Shown here one piece after another: positions 48,756 through 59,959 of a stretch of 64,000 nucleotides of DNA. A program made the position numbers and the translations under genes. Position 1 is the stretch's first letter. Each line of letters opens with the position of its first letter. The stretch is taken from assembly GCA_903813345.2 (NCBI GenBank), contig CAIIXF020000005.1, positions 10,483,375 through 10,547,374 on the forward strand. Direction: 5' to 3'. The DNA comes from Owenia fusiformis (lineage: Eukaryota > Annelida > Polychaeta > Sabellida > Oweniidae). The notes under the pieces were generated by a model. The model worked only from the letters and a program-made list of their open reading frames with translations, was not told the DNA's origin and did no database searches.

Positions 48756-49099
48756 TAGTCTAATTACAGATATAGGTTGACAGGGTGGGTCAACATACAG
48801 CCTAAATACAGATATAGGTTGACAGGGTGGGTTAGCATACAGTCTGATTACAAAGATAGATTGTTAGAGTGGGTTAGTATACAGTCTGATTGCAGATATA
48901 TATTGACAGGGCGGGTAAGTATTATAATATACAGTCTTATTACAAAGATAGATCGACAGGGTGGGTCAGAATACAGTCTGATTACAGATATAGGTTGACA
49001 GGGTGGGTCAAAATACAGTCTGATTATTTATAGATATAGGTTGAAAGAACAGATGTAGCTTGACAGTGTGGGTCAATGTGCTGTCTGATTACAGATATA

Positions 49100-49735
49100 C
49101 AGGGCGTCAAATAAGTCTGTTCTCCCCCCTTAACATTTTTACTTCAGAGATAACATAGGGTTGGTATATATCATCTTAAAGGGAATTTAATTTGCTGATC
49201 ACACACCACATCTCAGAGTGATTGGTTAAATTCCCAATTTTTTGTAGTATCTTTAGTGATGTCCATATTTCACTTTTTTAATAGTCTTTTTTATGTCTCC
49301 CCCAGCAGCCCGGATGGCCTCAATTCTACGAGGATATGATCCTGTATGAATCATTCAGAATGTTTAATTTTAGGTGTTATCAACTATTTTGTGATGAAAG
49401 ATGCCCCTACTTTAAAGGGTTCCCTAAATGTAACACATTTTACTCTGTAACGATATTGAGAAACATCGAAATCACCCAATGTTGGCATTGTCACGGCAGT
49501 ATCAACTTTACACTTTTCATTCACTATTACCTGGTAGTTTTACTTGTTTTGAGTAAGCAAAGGTCAACTACAACCTTACAAGAAACATTGTAGCAATTTC
49601 ATTAGGAGGAGTTTATGATTGATTTTTTGAGGGTGATCAGCATTTTCCACGAGCTTCAGAATGATATATGGGAAAGTATGATAAATTTAAAGATAAAAAA
49701 AATAAGGGGGGAGAACAGACTTATTTGACACCCTG
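49100..49735. mobile_element. TA-flanked 636-bp MITE with CAGGGCGTCAAATAAGTCTG ends
   Basis: The terminal inverted repeat (CAGGG-GTCAAATAAGTCTG then TTCTCCCCCCTTA) is nearly exact at both ends and weaker similarity extends to about 100 bp (TGCTGATC). TA flanks. The interior ORF of 85 codons has no transposase signature. Confidence 0.87.
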
Positions 49736-51686
49736 TAGATTGACAAGGAGGATCAATGTACAGTCTGACAGCAGAGATAGATTCACAGGGTGGGTCAGAA
49801 AAGTCTGATTGCAGAGATAGATTGACAGGGTCGGTCAACATACAGCCTGATTACAGTTATCTATTGACAGGGTGGGTTACACTGGAAGATCCAGGGAGGG
49901 GGCCCATTTTTGGATATTGGATCCTAATATTTTCTGATTTTAAATTTACCCCCCTTTCCTTGTTGGCTTCTTGATCTGCTAGTGGGTAGATATACGATAT
50001 ATATTATTACAGATAAATATTGACAGGGTGTGTTAGCATACAGTCTGATTGCAGGGATAGATTGACAGTGTGGGTCAACATACAGTCTGATTTTAGGGAT
50101 ATTGACAGAGTGTGTCAGAATACAGTCAGATTACAGAGAAAGATTGGCAGGGTGTGTTAGTATACAGTCTGATTGCAGAGATAGATTGACAGTGTGGGTC
50201 AACATACAGCCTGATTACAAATAAAGGTTGACAGAGTGGGTCAACATACAGCCTGATTACAGATAAAGATTGACAGGGTGGGTCAGCATACAGCCCGATT
50301 GCAGAGAAAGATTGACAGGTTGGGTTAATATACAGTCTGATTGTTGAGAGTGATTGATAGGGTGGGTTAGTAAACACTCTGATTACAGAGATAGATCGGC
50401 AGTGTGGGTCAGAAAACAGTCTTACTACAGAACTAGATCGACAGGATGGGTCAGTATAGTCTGATTACAGAAATAGACTGACAGGATGGGTCAACATACA
50501 GTCTGATTTTAGAGATATTGACAGAGTGGGTCAGAATACAGTCAGATTACAGAGATAGATTGGCAGGGTGGGTTAGTATACAGTCTGATTACAGAGATAG
50601 ATTGACAGGATGGGTCAGAATACAGTCTGATCACAGAGATAGAATGACAGGATGGGTCAGAATACAGTCTGATTACAGAGATTGATTGGCAGGGTTGGCC
50701 AACATACAGTCTGATTACAGATATATTGACAGAGTGTGTCAGAATACAGTCTGATCACAGAGATAGAATGACATGGTGGGTCAGAATACAGTCGGATCAC
50801 AGAAATAGATTGACATGGCGGGTCAGAATACCGTCTAATCGCAGAGATAGATTAACAGGTGGGTCAGAATACAGTCTGATAACAGAGATAGATTGGCTAG
50901 GTGGGTCAGAATACAGTCAGATTACAGAGATAGATTGGCAGGGTGGGTTAGTATACAGTCTGATTACAGAGATAGATGACAGGATGGGTCAGAATACAGT
51001 CTGATCACAGAGATAGAATGACAGGATGGGTCAGAATACAGTCTGATTACAGAGATTGATTGGCAGGGTTGGCCAACATACAGTCTGATTACAGATATAT
51101 TGACAGAGTGTGTCAGAATACAGCCTGATAACAGAAATAGATTGACATGGTGGGTCAGAATACAGTCTGATCGCAGAAATAGATTGACATGGGGGGGGGG
51201 GGGGGTAGAATACAGTCTAATCGCAGAGATAGATTGATAGGAATGGTCAACATACAGTCTGATAGCAGAAATAGATTGACATGGTGGGTCAGAATACAGT
51301 CTGATTACAGAGATAGATTGGCACGGCAGGGTGTCTTACACTATACAGCCTGATTGTAGATATAGATTGATAGGGTGGGTCAACATACAGCCTGATAACA
51401 GAAATAGATTGACATGGTGGGTCAGAATACAGTCTGATAGCAGAAATAGATTGACATGGTGGGTCAGAATACAGTCTGATCACAGAAATAGATTGACATG
51501 GTGGGTCAGAATACAGTCTGATAGCAGAAATAGATTGACATGGTGGGTCAGAATACAGTCTGATCACAGAAATAGATTGACATGGTGGGTCAGAATACAG
51601 TCTGATCACAGAAATAGATTGACAGTGTGGTTCAAAATACAGTCTCATTACAGAGATAGATTGGCACGGCAGGGTGTCTTAGTATA

Positions 51687-52685
51687 CAGGGTGGTCCAAA
51701 AAAAGTGAACCCCTGCAAAATGCTACATTTTTCTTAATACATGCATGAATTGGCTCATATTATCACATGTTGTAGAGAAAGGTCTAACATTTTAGTTGAT
51801 GCCATAATTTATTCTCAGTCTTAAATTTTGAAGAAATTACAAGCGTTTAACAAACATGCCTGGAAATTAGATATTGTACAAAATTTTACAAATGTGATTC
51901 ACGGAAATTGTTGAAACACATTGGATGATCTTAAACAGCTTTCAGTAAGAGATACAAGTTGAAAACCCTACCATATGACAAAAGGGACACTATCAAAGCA
52001 GGAAACACATTTCACACTTTCATTGATCATTTTGAAGCATTTTTAATTGTTCAACAGTTCAAGGGTATGTTACCTACACCAACAGTTAGAGGGGGGCCTC
52101 TTATGGAAGGAAGTTGCCCCCTGTGACCAGGCATAGCTGATAACCCCTTCATCAAATATCTTTAAAAATCAAAGGAAAATCCAATATTCAATGTTTTGAG
52201 CCATAAATCATTAGAATTGGTCCATGATTTATGAAGATATTGACATTTCAAGATCATATTGGGGTATGTTCATGATTTCACTGGAAAATGTTTTCGTCTG
52301 TGGAAGCTTAGCACATCTCTTTGGATCACAATAACTTTGCAACTAACAAATGTAGGATGTTAGTTTTAAGCCATAATGTGCAGGATTTAAAATTGAACAA
52401 AGTCAGAAAATATTAGTTCATTAAGACTGCAGCTTAAAAAAATTCTCAGGGGAAAGGTGTTAAAGGGTTGAAGAATCGCGGATATTGAAAATCACAATTT
52501 GTCCATTTTCAGTAATGTTTGGTTAGGGCTAATAATTTCTGCAAATTTCAAGACTAAGAAAAATGTATGGTACCAACATAAATTTTAGACCTTCCTCTAC
52601 AACATGTGAAAATAAAAAAGAATTCCTGCAAGTAATAAGGGAAATATGGCCAGTTGCAGGGGTTCACTTTTTTTGGACCACCCTG
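51687..52685. mobile_element. TA-flanked 999-bp element with CAGGGTGGTCCAAAAAAAGT ends
   Basis: Terminal inverted repeats are exact for about 32 bp and recognisable for about 155 bp (CACATGTTGTAGAG-AAGGTCTAA on both arms). TA flanks. The ends resemble mariner/Tc1-type; no intact transposase was found. Confidence 0.88.
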
Positions 52686-53045
52686 TACACTATACAGTCT
52701 GATTGCAGATATAGATTGATAGGGTGGGTCAACATACAGCCTGATAACAGAAATAGATTGACATGGTGGGTCAGAATACAGTCTGATTGCAGATATAGAT
52801 TGATAGGGTGGGTCAGCATACAGTCTGATTACAGAAATGGATTGACAAGGTGGGTCAGAATACAGTCTAATTGCAGAGATAGATTGACAGGGTGGGTCAG
52901 AATACAGTCTGATTGCAGATAGATTGATAGGGTGGGTCAGCATACAGTCTGATTACAGAAATAGATTGACATGGTGGGTCAGACTACAGTCTAATCGCAG
53001 AGATAGTCAGAATATCGAATACAGTCTGACTACAGATTGAAATGG

Positions 53046-56000
53046 TGGATCAACAGCAAAATTTATTTTTCCGTAGAATGTTTTTCAATATCTAACTTCG
53101 AAATCGAGTTGATGACGCAGTGAGAATTTTAATTTACTGGAAAGGGAATGGAAATGTAATAGATTCGACTTTTGTTTACTAAGTTTATAAGCCTATGGCA
53201 AATCACATTACTTAAGACCTAGATATCATTTTGAATAATTTGCCTGTTAGACATTTTCACTTTTGAATATGATTAGTGACAGGAGCGGATCTCGTAAGTA
53301 AATTAATTAAAATCTAGTACTTTTCTGAAAGTAAGATTAGCTTTTATGTTTCATGTAACTGCTCAATAACTTGATTGTTAGATTCATGGAATCATTTTTG
53401 CTTCAATACCGATTTCCTTGGTATAATAAAGCCCCGTTGTTGTGGGTCGTCAGTGCTTTCATAAACAATATTGACTCACTTTCTACAAAATATTTACTTA
53501 AATTTTTGTTCCTTTTACAATTCTTTATGTGCGTCGGGAAAGTTAACAAGGCCGTAAATCAACAAAGTAAAGAAATGCTCATGCCTATCGATATTCATCA
53601 GATTTGTTGTTGGCCTCATTATTTAGAATCATATTGCGTTTTTCTGTTTCAACCAGGGATTGTTCATCTTCACAAGGTTTCGTATTGATATCAGAAAAAG
53701 GACATTTAACAGTTTACTCAATAATTTGTGTATTGAATATGTATAAAGTGGGGTAAATGTTACTACGATTGTGTGTCTCTGGTGGTTTTAGTGGGTCATA
53801 CTACGTTGGCATCGACATGTTACTCAACATGTTCAACAAGGTCTAACAAGAGGTAAAATAACCTAGAATTCATAAATGATGGACCTATCTTCATCTGATG
53901 TATTTCCTTCTCCTCAGGTCTGCCCGCACATTTACTAGTATGTCACACTGACTGACGTTATCCCCATATACTCACTTAATATCTTCCACATATTTCAAAA
54001 GACATTGGTGAGTGATGACGTTTGTTTGCCCAAAGTATATAAGTTTCGTGAAAGAACATGAATATAAACAATCGACTGGCAGACTGGGAGCCTTGAGAAA
54101 TGATAGAACGTGGCAAAATAGGCATACTAAAAGTTATGCATCTATATTAGTAAGTTAAGATGATACGATTTGTATCCCAAGGAAGGATATGATATCCATG
54201 GGTAGATATATTTTGCCTCCTCGGATGGCGAGGCCTTAACCCACGTTCGTTCTGTATGGTGTATATTTGTCTTTTATTTCATTATCAGATTCATTATACC
54301 ACTGCATTGCAAATTCTTACATAAAAACGTATATTTCCGCAAAACTAAAAACTATTTTATTGGTCTATAACAACCTGAAAACAGTAGAGAGCATTTCTTA
54401 ACGTTGGCCTTTATGTCGTATTTTGTCTAGAAGTATTGCCAGCTAGGTTTATTCATAGATTTAACTGCTGAGAGCAGAGCCAAAATGCGGAAACGTTTTT
54501 GCAAAACACATAGCAAAGTTCACTTGATTAATGGTCTTATTTAGAAATAGGAAGTAAGAGGGCAGAACCATTTACTTTCAGCCCCCCAAAACCAGGCCAA
54601 TCTCAAAAGACCTAAAATCGTCCATTGTACTCTGTTATTTGCTTTGTTTGCTTGTTTGTTTGTTCGTTTATTGTTTGGAGAGAGCATTCATCTTAATCTA
54701 TTAAGGTTTTTCAAGGTAGACAAGGTATGAATGAAGCAATACGCTGGTTTAACAGTATGGGAGCATATGCGGTTTTGTCGTAGTATAGTCATAGAATGCA
54801 GGCTACATCCCAAATGGCTCCCAAAGGAGCAGCGTCTATCATTCAACCACTCCCTCTTGAGCTCGTGGTACCTTGCTATTGCGTTCTACGGGATCGGTGA
54901 AATCGTACTCAGAACACAATCCCCTTTATCCAATTGTGCTCCTTTCTTTGACCAGCTGCATAAATTACCACTATACTTTGTGCTTTCTCTGCACGTCCCT
55001 TAACATCTGGTTCTGAGCGTCTATGTTTTGGAGAAAGGGAGTTGGAAGCACAGTTGGAAGACGACAATGGCTTGGCTCCCAGGCTTCTCTAAACCAATAC
55101 ACCAAAAGCTCACACATTAGACAAGATCGAAAGGTAGTAAATATAACCTTCCACAGTGAAGCTTAATGAAATTGTACTTTCCATTGTACAATGGAATGCT
55201 CCTCCATCCGGAGACCAAGGAAGACGTATATTGGTTTAACTGAAATGCATGTGTTTGGTGTGGCTACCAAATAACGATTTTCTGAAAATCTTATTCATAT
55301 TTTAAGCACATTTACATCAAGTACCAGATTTTTTCCTGGAACGCTCATCTTTGATTCCAATGGTCCCTCCCTCAGCCTTAGGTCTGAAATGTGCAGTTAT
55401 ATTTTAGCGAAACCATATTTTGACCTGCAGAGGTGATCTCGGTAGAAATCTGAGAAAAACAAGCTTGTATGGAAGCCATCTGTGAAAACAAACCCAAGTA
55501 TGTTATCTAGAACAGCGATACAGCATGCAGCACGAAATGTCTGACGGTTCATCTGGTCTCTCCTTCCCACAGCTGTACGTGGAGGATAGGAAAGGGTCAT
55601 TTTGTTTTAGTAGTATGAAGATCTCACGCGGAACCTTGTACGTGAGAAACAAAGCTCTGTCTGTGATAGATGTTTATTCTGGTCTCATTCGAGACCCGGT
55701 AGCCTATTAATCTCTTTGAATGAGATCACTTAACGTTGAGAAACATGTAGAAAGTAGTTGTGAAAATGAGGAAATAGGGCACCACTTTGGGCAATGTTAT
55801 CTGTTATATGCAACATTTAGTTTACGAAATACTTATTTATTTCCCCATTGCATAAGAAGGGTGATAAGAGGCAACCCCTGCAAATGTTTCCTTGTGTGTT
55901 ATCGGAATCAGATTCTGCCGGGGATGAAGACAGCGGACAAGAACCACGTATGTGCACCAACACTCCCCAACCCTCATTCACTGAAAAACATCTCCAAGGT

Positions 56001-57406
56001 GACAAAGCTCTAGAAACGTAGCAAATGGTTTTTGAGCGATGGATCTTTTGAGTTTTGAATGGGTGAACAGTTCGGTAACCTCGTACTTTGTACACATGTT
56101 GATGAACAGGATGTAAATACATCTAAAACCCGAACATACGGATACAGACTGCAGACATCTTATCCATTTCGCCCGATTTTTCCAATTCTAGATTGTACCT
56201 TTCTTAAATCTTCTTTATTTAGCTCTGGCAGCTCGTGAATCATTTTTCATGGGGTTTACAAGGAAACACAAGGAAATGCTTTCGACGTTTTGTGGCCTTG
56301 TAATCTAAGACACATTGCCTATTTGGCAGACAAACTAGACTGTATCCAGCAGCTTTCATTAGAGACTTACTAAAGGCATGATAAATGGACTAAAACCCTC
56401 TACGCCCGTTGAATACAGCTTCAACAACGTTCTTTGGTTCTCATTTTCTTCCTGTTTTAGCCTACTGCCCCCCCCCCTTCTATGCAAATCCTAACACACG
56501 ACTGTATTCTGTACGATACTGTATTCTGACTCACCCTGTGTGCCAGCCCATCTCTTAAAAATTCTAAAACGGTATTTAAAAATACAACCACAAACCAACT
56601 ACAAACATAATGGGCAGACAAATATTTAACTAGAAAATACCAATTCATTTAGCCATTATTCAAACGAACAACCCATAGAAAGACCACACGGAATCAAGAT
56701 ATAACTTTGAAAAAGTGGACATCTTTTAAATCTGAAAAAATTGGACATTCCACATGTTCAATAATATCCATATTTGATCAGATATCTCAATTCTTTTTCT
56801 AGCTAATAAAATTAAGATTTGGTACTTTTTGAGATGACATTCTACACCCTCTATCCTTTTATGCCATTTACATCTCAAATTAATATGTTACACGGCCTAA
56901 ATCACATGCCTATGGTGGTCTATAAGATATACAAACCCAAGGATACCCGCAACCAGAGACATTTTATACGTCTCTGCCGCAACAAATTGTGGTACATTAG
57001 ATATGCATTTCAGAACCAAGTGTTTTGAAACTTCATGTCACGATGTTTATAGACATAAACATATATTAAAAACATTTTGTAAAAATTCACCATTTGGTAT
57101 TGCATAAATCGACGACAAATCATAGTGTTGCATTGGGTATTTTTAAATCATGCTCTATGCAAAACTTTAGTTAACCTGAAACCTCTTTAAATAAATAAAC
57201 CAGCGTGATATTTGTTATAAGTGCACGTCAGTCAGATAGGCGTAATTGTTTACATTATAATAATTATCATATGATAGCTATTTTAGATTGCATATGAAAT
57301 ATTAGAAATATATTCATTAACGTATTCATTAACAACTTAGAGTAACCAATGCGTACACATTATGTTATCATGATGAAAAACGATGGCGAGAATGGCAAAA
57401 TAGATA
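53046..57406. other. Intergenic, no gene recognised
   Basis: ORFs at 53371-53688, 54731-55003 and 55720-56013 have no recognised domain or supporting splice sites. A family D relative lies at about 56705-56860 (GTGGACATCTTTT, TTGGACATTCC, ATATTTGATCAGATATCT). Confidence 0.5.
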
Positions 57407-58472
57407 CAGGGTGTTCCAAAAGTAACAGGACTGGTGCTGGTATTTTGTTAAATATGCACCAATTGTCTTCAAAATTTTACATTATGTACTTTCAAGTATT
57501 GTTATTAAAACTGCAAAGTTTCAACAATTATCGTGAAACTCAGGTAGAGTTATGGTTGCTATGGTGGCATGACATCACAATACCCGGGGCAACATTCCAT
57601 GCATAAAGTTACAGAGACTTTAAGCATTTTGTACATCCCATTTGTTAGGTTGAAATGCAACAACTGATGGGAATTACATTTGCTTTACATCATTTGATAT
57701 CCCTAATGTATCCTCTACTTTGAAAAGCTTCCTCTTTAGTCAGTATAAGATTAGCATCCTTGAACCATGGCACAAACACATGCGAGTCATAAGCCTACCC
57801 ATTTTAGGACACGTCACGGACCCTGCTGCAAGGTTGAATGGATAACTTGGAGATGGTCATTCTCATTGATGAGGGTTCTACTGCTGATTAGCATTCTATT
57901 CTCCATACAAGTAAAAATTAGATATTGCATGATAGGAGGAACATGGTGCATGGTCTTAGACCTCAAGAGCCAGCTCCTCTATAGCTACATTGGTCCTTAA
58001 TGCTGACTCTTGGGTAGGCACGTTATCAATGTGGATGATTGGCTTCAAATTGGGTCTTTTCAAACACTCAACCATTAATTGTACAGACTGTTATACAAAG
58101 TGATATATGATGAAATTGAATAAATATTATAATTATGAAATCACACTTGAATCCGAGTTGTAGAGCAACACAATTATAACAAAGCAACTAATAAAACAAA
58201 CAAGAAATGTTGTATTGTAATAAGTGAATTGGATACAGTCTTTAGCTATTCAAAAATGTTAGATATCAGTAATTTTCATGGAAAAGTTGCCCCGGGTATT
58301 GTGATGTCATGTTACTATAGTAACCATAACTCTCCTCGCATTTTATTATTTTTCTTGAAACTTTCTAGTTTTAGTTGCAATACTTCAAAGTACATTTTGT
58401 AAAAATTTGAAGACGCTTGGTGCAGAATTGACAAAACGCCAGCACCAGTCCTGTTACTTTTGGAACACCCTG
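57407..58472. mobile_element. TA-flanked 1066-bp element with ~190-bp terminal inverted repeats
   Basis: The ends CAGGGTGTTCCAAAAGTAAC, then AGGACTGGTGCTGG, occur inverted at the right. Similarity continues inward for about 190 bp to GACATCACAATACCCGGGGC on both arms. TA flanks. The 77-codon internal ORF shows no transposase features. It ends about 215 bp upstream of the orphan ORF. Confidence 0.88.
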
Positions 58473-58687
58473 TATGTTGGTCAAGGAGGTTAATTTTGTT
58501 TACCTTTATTTGCAGGTCTGAGGATTGAGGGTCAGACTGCATCGAGCAACAAAATATAGAAAATACAACACTGCGTAAACTTCTCAATATACAAAGCATA
58601 TGATAGAGGTGATACCATCATAAATGCAGTAAATGCGTCAAAATATGAGCGCTAAATTACGTGCACAATGGACTGATGTGAGGAACT

Positions 58688-59959
58688 ATGTATAGCAAGT
58701 CAATGAGCAGTTTGATTAACGGGAGCCAAGATGCATCGAATCTTAAACCTCCCAAACCGCCATCATGGCGTGATTTTGAAGGAAATGCAACTAAACCCAA
58801 ACGGGACAAATCTGCAAATGGTGCGAAAAATATTAAATTCACAGATATTTCTCTTTTGTCTAAGTCTGGGGTTGTTAGTGAATTGCCCCCGGATGGTGCT
58901 CAGGCTGGAGCCCATGGTGCTCCCCCACTGCCTAAAAAGGCAAAACACCACAGGAAACATAACAGAGTCAAGAACAAAGCTAGGATACATAGGACACAGA
59001 GCCACCTTACGATTGAAACAGAGGAACTACCACGCGACTTGACAGCTAGTCTTGCGGAAGCTCAACCCATTGGTATACGAAATAGTTCCGTCAATGCTAT
59101 CATTTACATGACAGAAAATAATAGAAAATGTGAGAAATGGCTTGAAGGGGTCGAAGATTGGGACCCCTTAGACGATAGCAGCTTTGCTCAGGGATCAGGC
59201 GTAGAAGTTGAGGTACCCGAGGAAAAATGGGACGATCATCTCAAGCCTCCAATAAATAGCAGTGCATCTAGTTCAAGCGAATCCTCTAATGATGCAACAC
59301 AGAAGGACAGTCGCAATAATATTTCTATGTGTGCTTATACTACAGACAATCTTGTCAAAAATCTCCCCTCAAAACTTCGGAACAAACAGGTGCGAGCGCA
59401 CAAGAAGTATGAGGAAACAACGTCGACCGCATCCAGTTCGCCTATAAGTCCCGAGGAGAACAACACTTACCTTACGTTGTCAACAAGGGCTAAATACGAT
59501 TCAATACAACGGGGCAAACCGGGACCTAGTCATCAGAACAGAGCCAGAACACTACCAAAAGACCACTCAAATCCCAGATCTCTTCATTCAAAAGTGGATA
59601 AAAGTCCAACACACAGTCACCATGCAAAGCATAATCATATTAGAAACGAATGTTCAGAGTGTAAGCTTCAGGAAGAACAATGGACTATAGATCCTGCTAT
59701 TCCTGGTCTAGTAAATCCTACAGCAAACATAACAATCCCGGGTGCAATACAAGAACATTTTCGTTCAGAGAATTCGAATTTCGATAAAGAAAATAGTAAG
59801 GTATTGAAACATTTTACAGAACTTCAGATATCTCCGAAAGTAAAACGGTCAAATAGAGTGGACGGTGGAAAGAATGGAACATTGAGCTCAAATGCAGTGA
59901 ATATCATTGAATCTCCAATAATATCTGTTGAGGCGACCTCAAAACCAGCAACTGCCTAA
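58688..59959 (+). CDS. Uncharacterised intronless ORF, 423 aa, predicted disordered
   Basis: Not recognised. A single open frame of 423 codons starts at an ATG preceded in frame by TGA at 58679, so the 5' end is bounded, and ends in TAA. Its composition is Ser/Asn/Lys/His-rich with little hydrophobic content: a proline motif near the start (PPKPPSW), a basic cluster KKAKHHRKHNRVKNKARIHR at about residues 82-101, an acidic stretch WLEGVEDWDPLDDSSF, a Ser run, and a CSEC pair near residue 318. No membrane segment or signal peptide is seen. The length in such AT-rich DNA, with balanced coding-like composition, supports a real gene; both longer shadow frames on this DNA are short. A splice acceptor-like TTTATTTGCAG ending near 58516 could introduce a 5' UTR exon. 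It could be a lineage-specific scaffold or signalling adaptor; function unknown. Confidence 0.72.
   Translation: MYSKSMSSLINGSQDASNLKPPKPPSWRDFEGNATKPKRDKSANGAKNIKFTDISLLSKSGVVSELPPDGAQAGAHGAPPLPKKAKHHRKHNRVKNKARIHRTQSHLTIETEELPRDLTASLAEAQPIGIRNSSVNAIIYMTENNRKCEKWLEGVEDWDPLDDSSFAQGSGVEVEVPEEKWDDHLKPPINSSASSSSESSNDATQKDSRNNISMCAYTTDNLVKNLPSKLRNKQVRAHKKYEETTSTASSSPISPEENNTYLTLSTRAKYDSIQRGKPGPSHQNRARTLPKDHSNPRSLHSKVDKSPTHSHHAKHNHIRNECSECKLQEEQWTIDPAIPGLVNPTANITIPGAIQEHFRSENSNFDKENSKVLKHFTELQISPKVKRSNRVDGGKNGTLSSNAVNIIESPIISVEATSKPATA

Larger units (their letters stand above)
48757..53045. repeat. 42-bp minisatellite, ~4.3 kb, interrupted by two MITEs
   Basis: The unit is ACAGTCTGATTACAGAGATA, then GATTGACAGGGTGGGTCAGA, then AT, 42 bp. 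Many variants are present; the most homogeneous block is 51340-51650, where CATGGTGGGTCAGAATACAG units repeat with alternating neighbours. A run of about 15 G is at 51190-51205. Elements at 49100-49735 and 51687-52685 are inserted within it. ORFs across it reflect the period of exactly 14 codons. Confidence 0.93.

Noticed and set aside
51289-51708. Coding sequences of 119-125 codons on both strands
   Set aside because: They are produced by the 42-bp minisatellite; both strands are open at once, with no start context or flanking exons.
53371-56013. ORFs of 90-105 codons at 53371, 54731 and 55720
   Set aside because: No family signature, no convincing splice sites, and lengths expected by chance.
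57767-58000. 77-codon ORF as a transposase remnant
   Set aside because: It lies inside a TIR element but shows no catalytic or DNA-binding motif.
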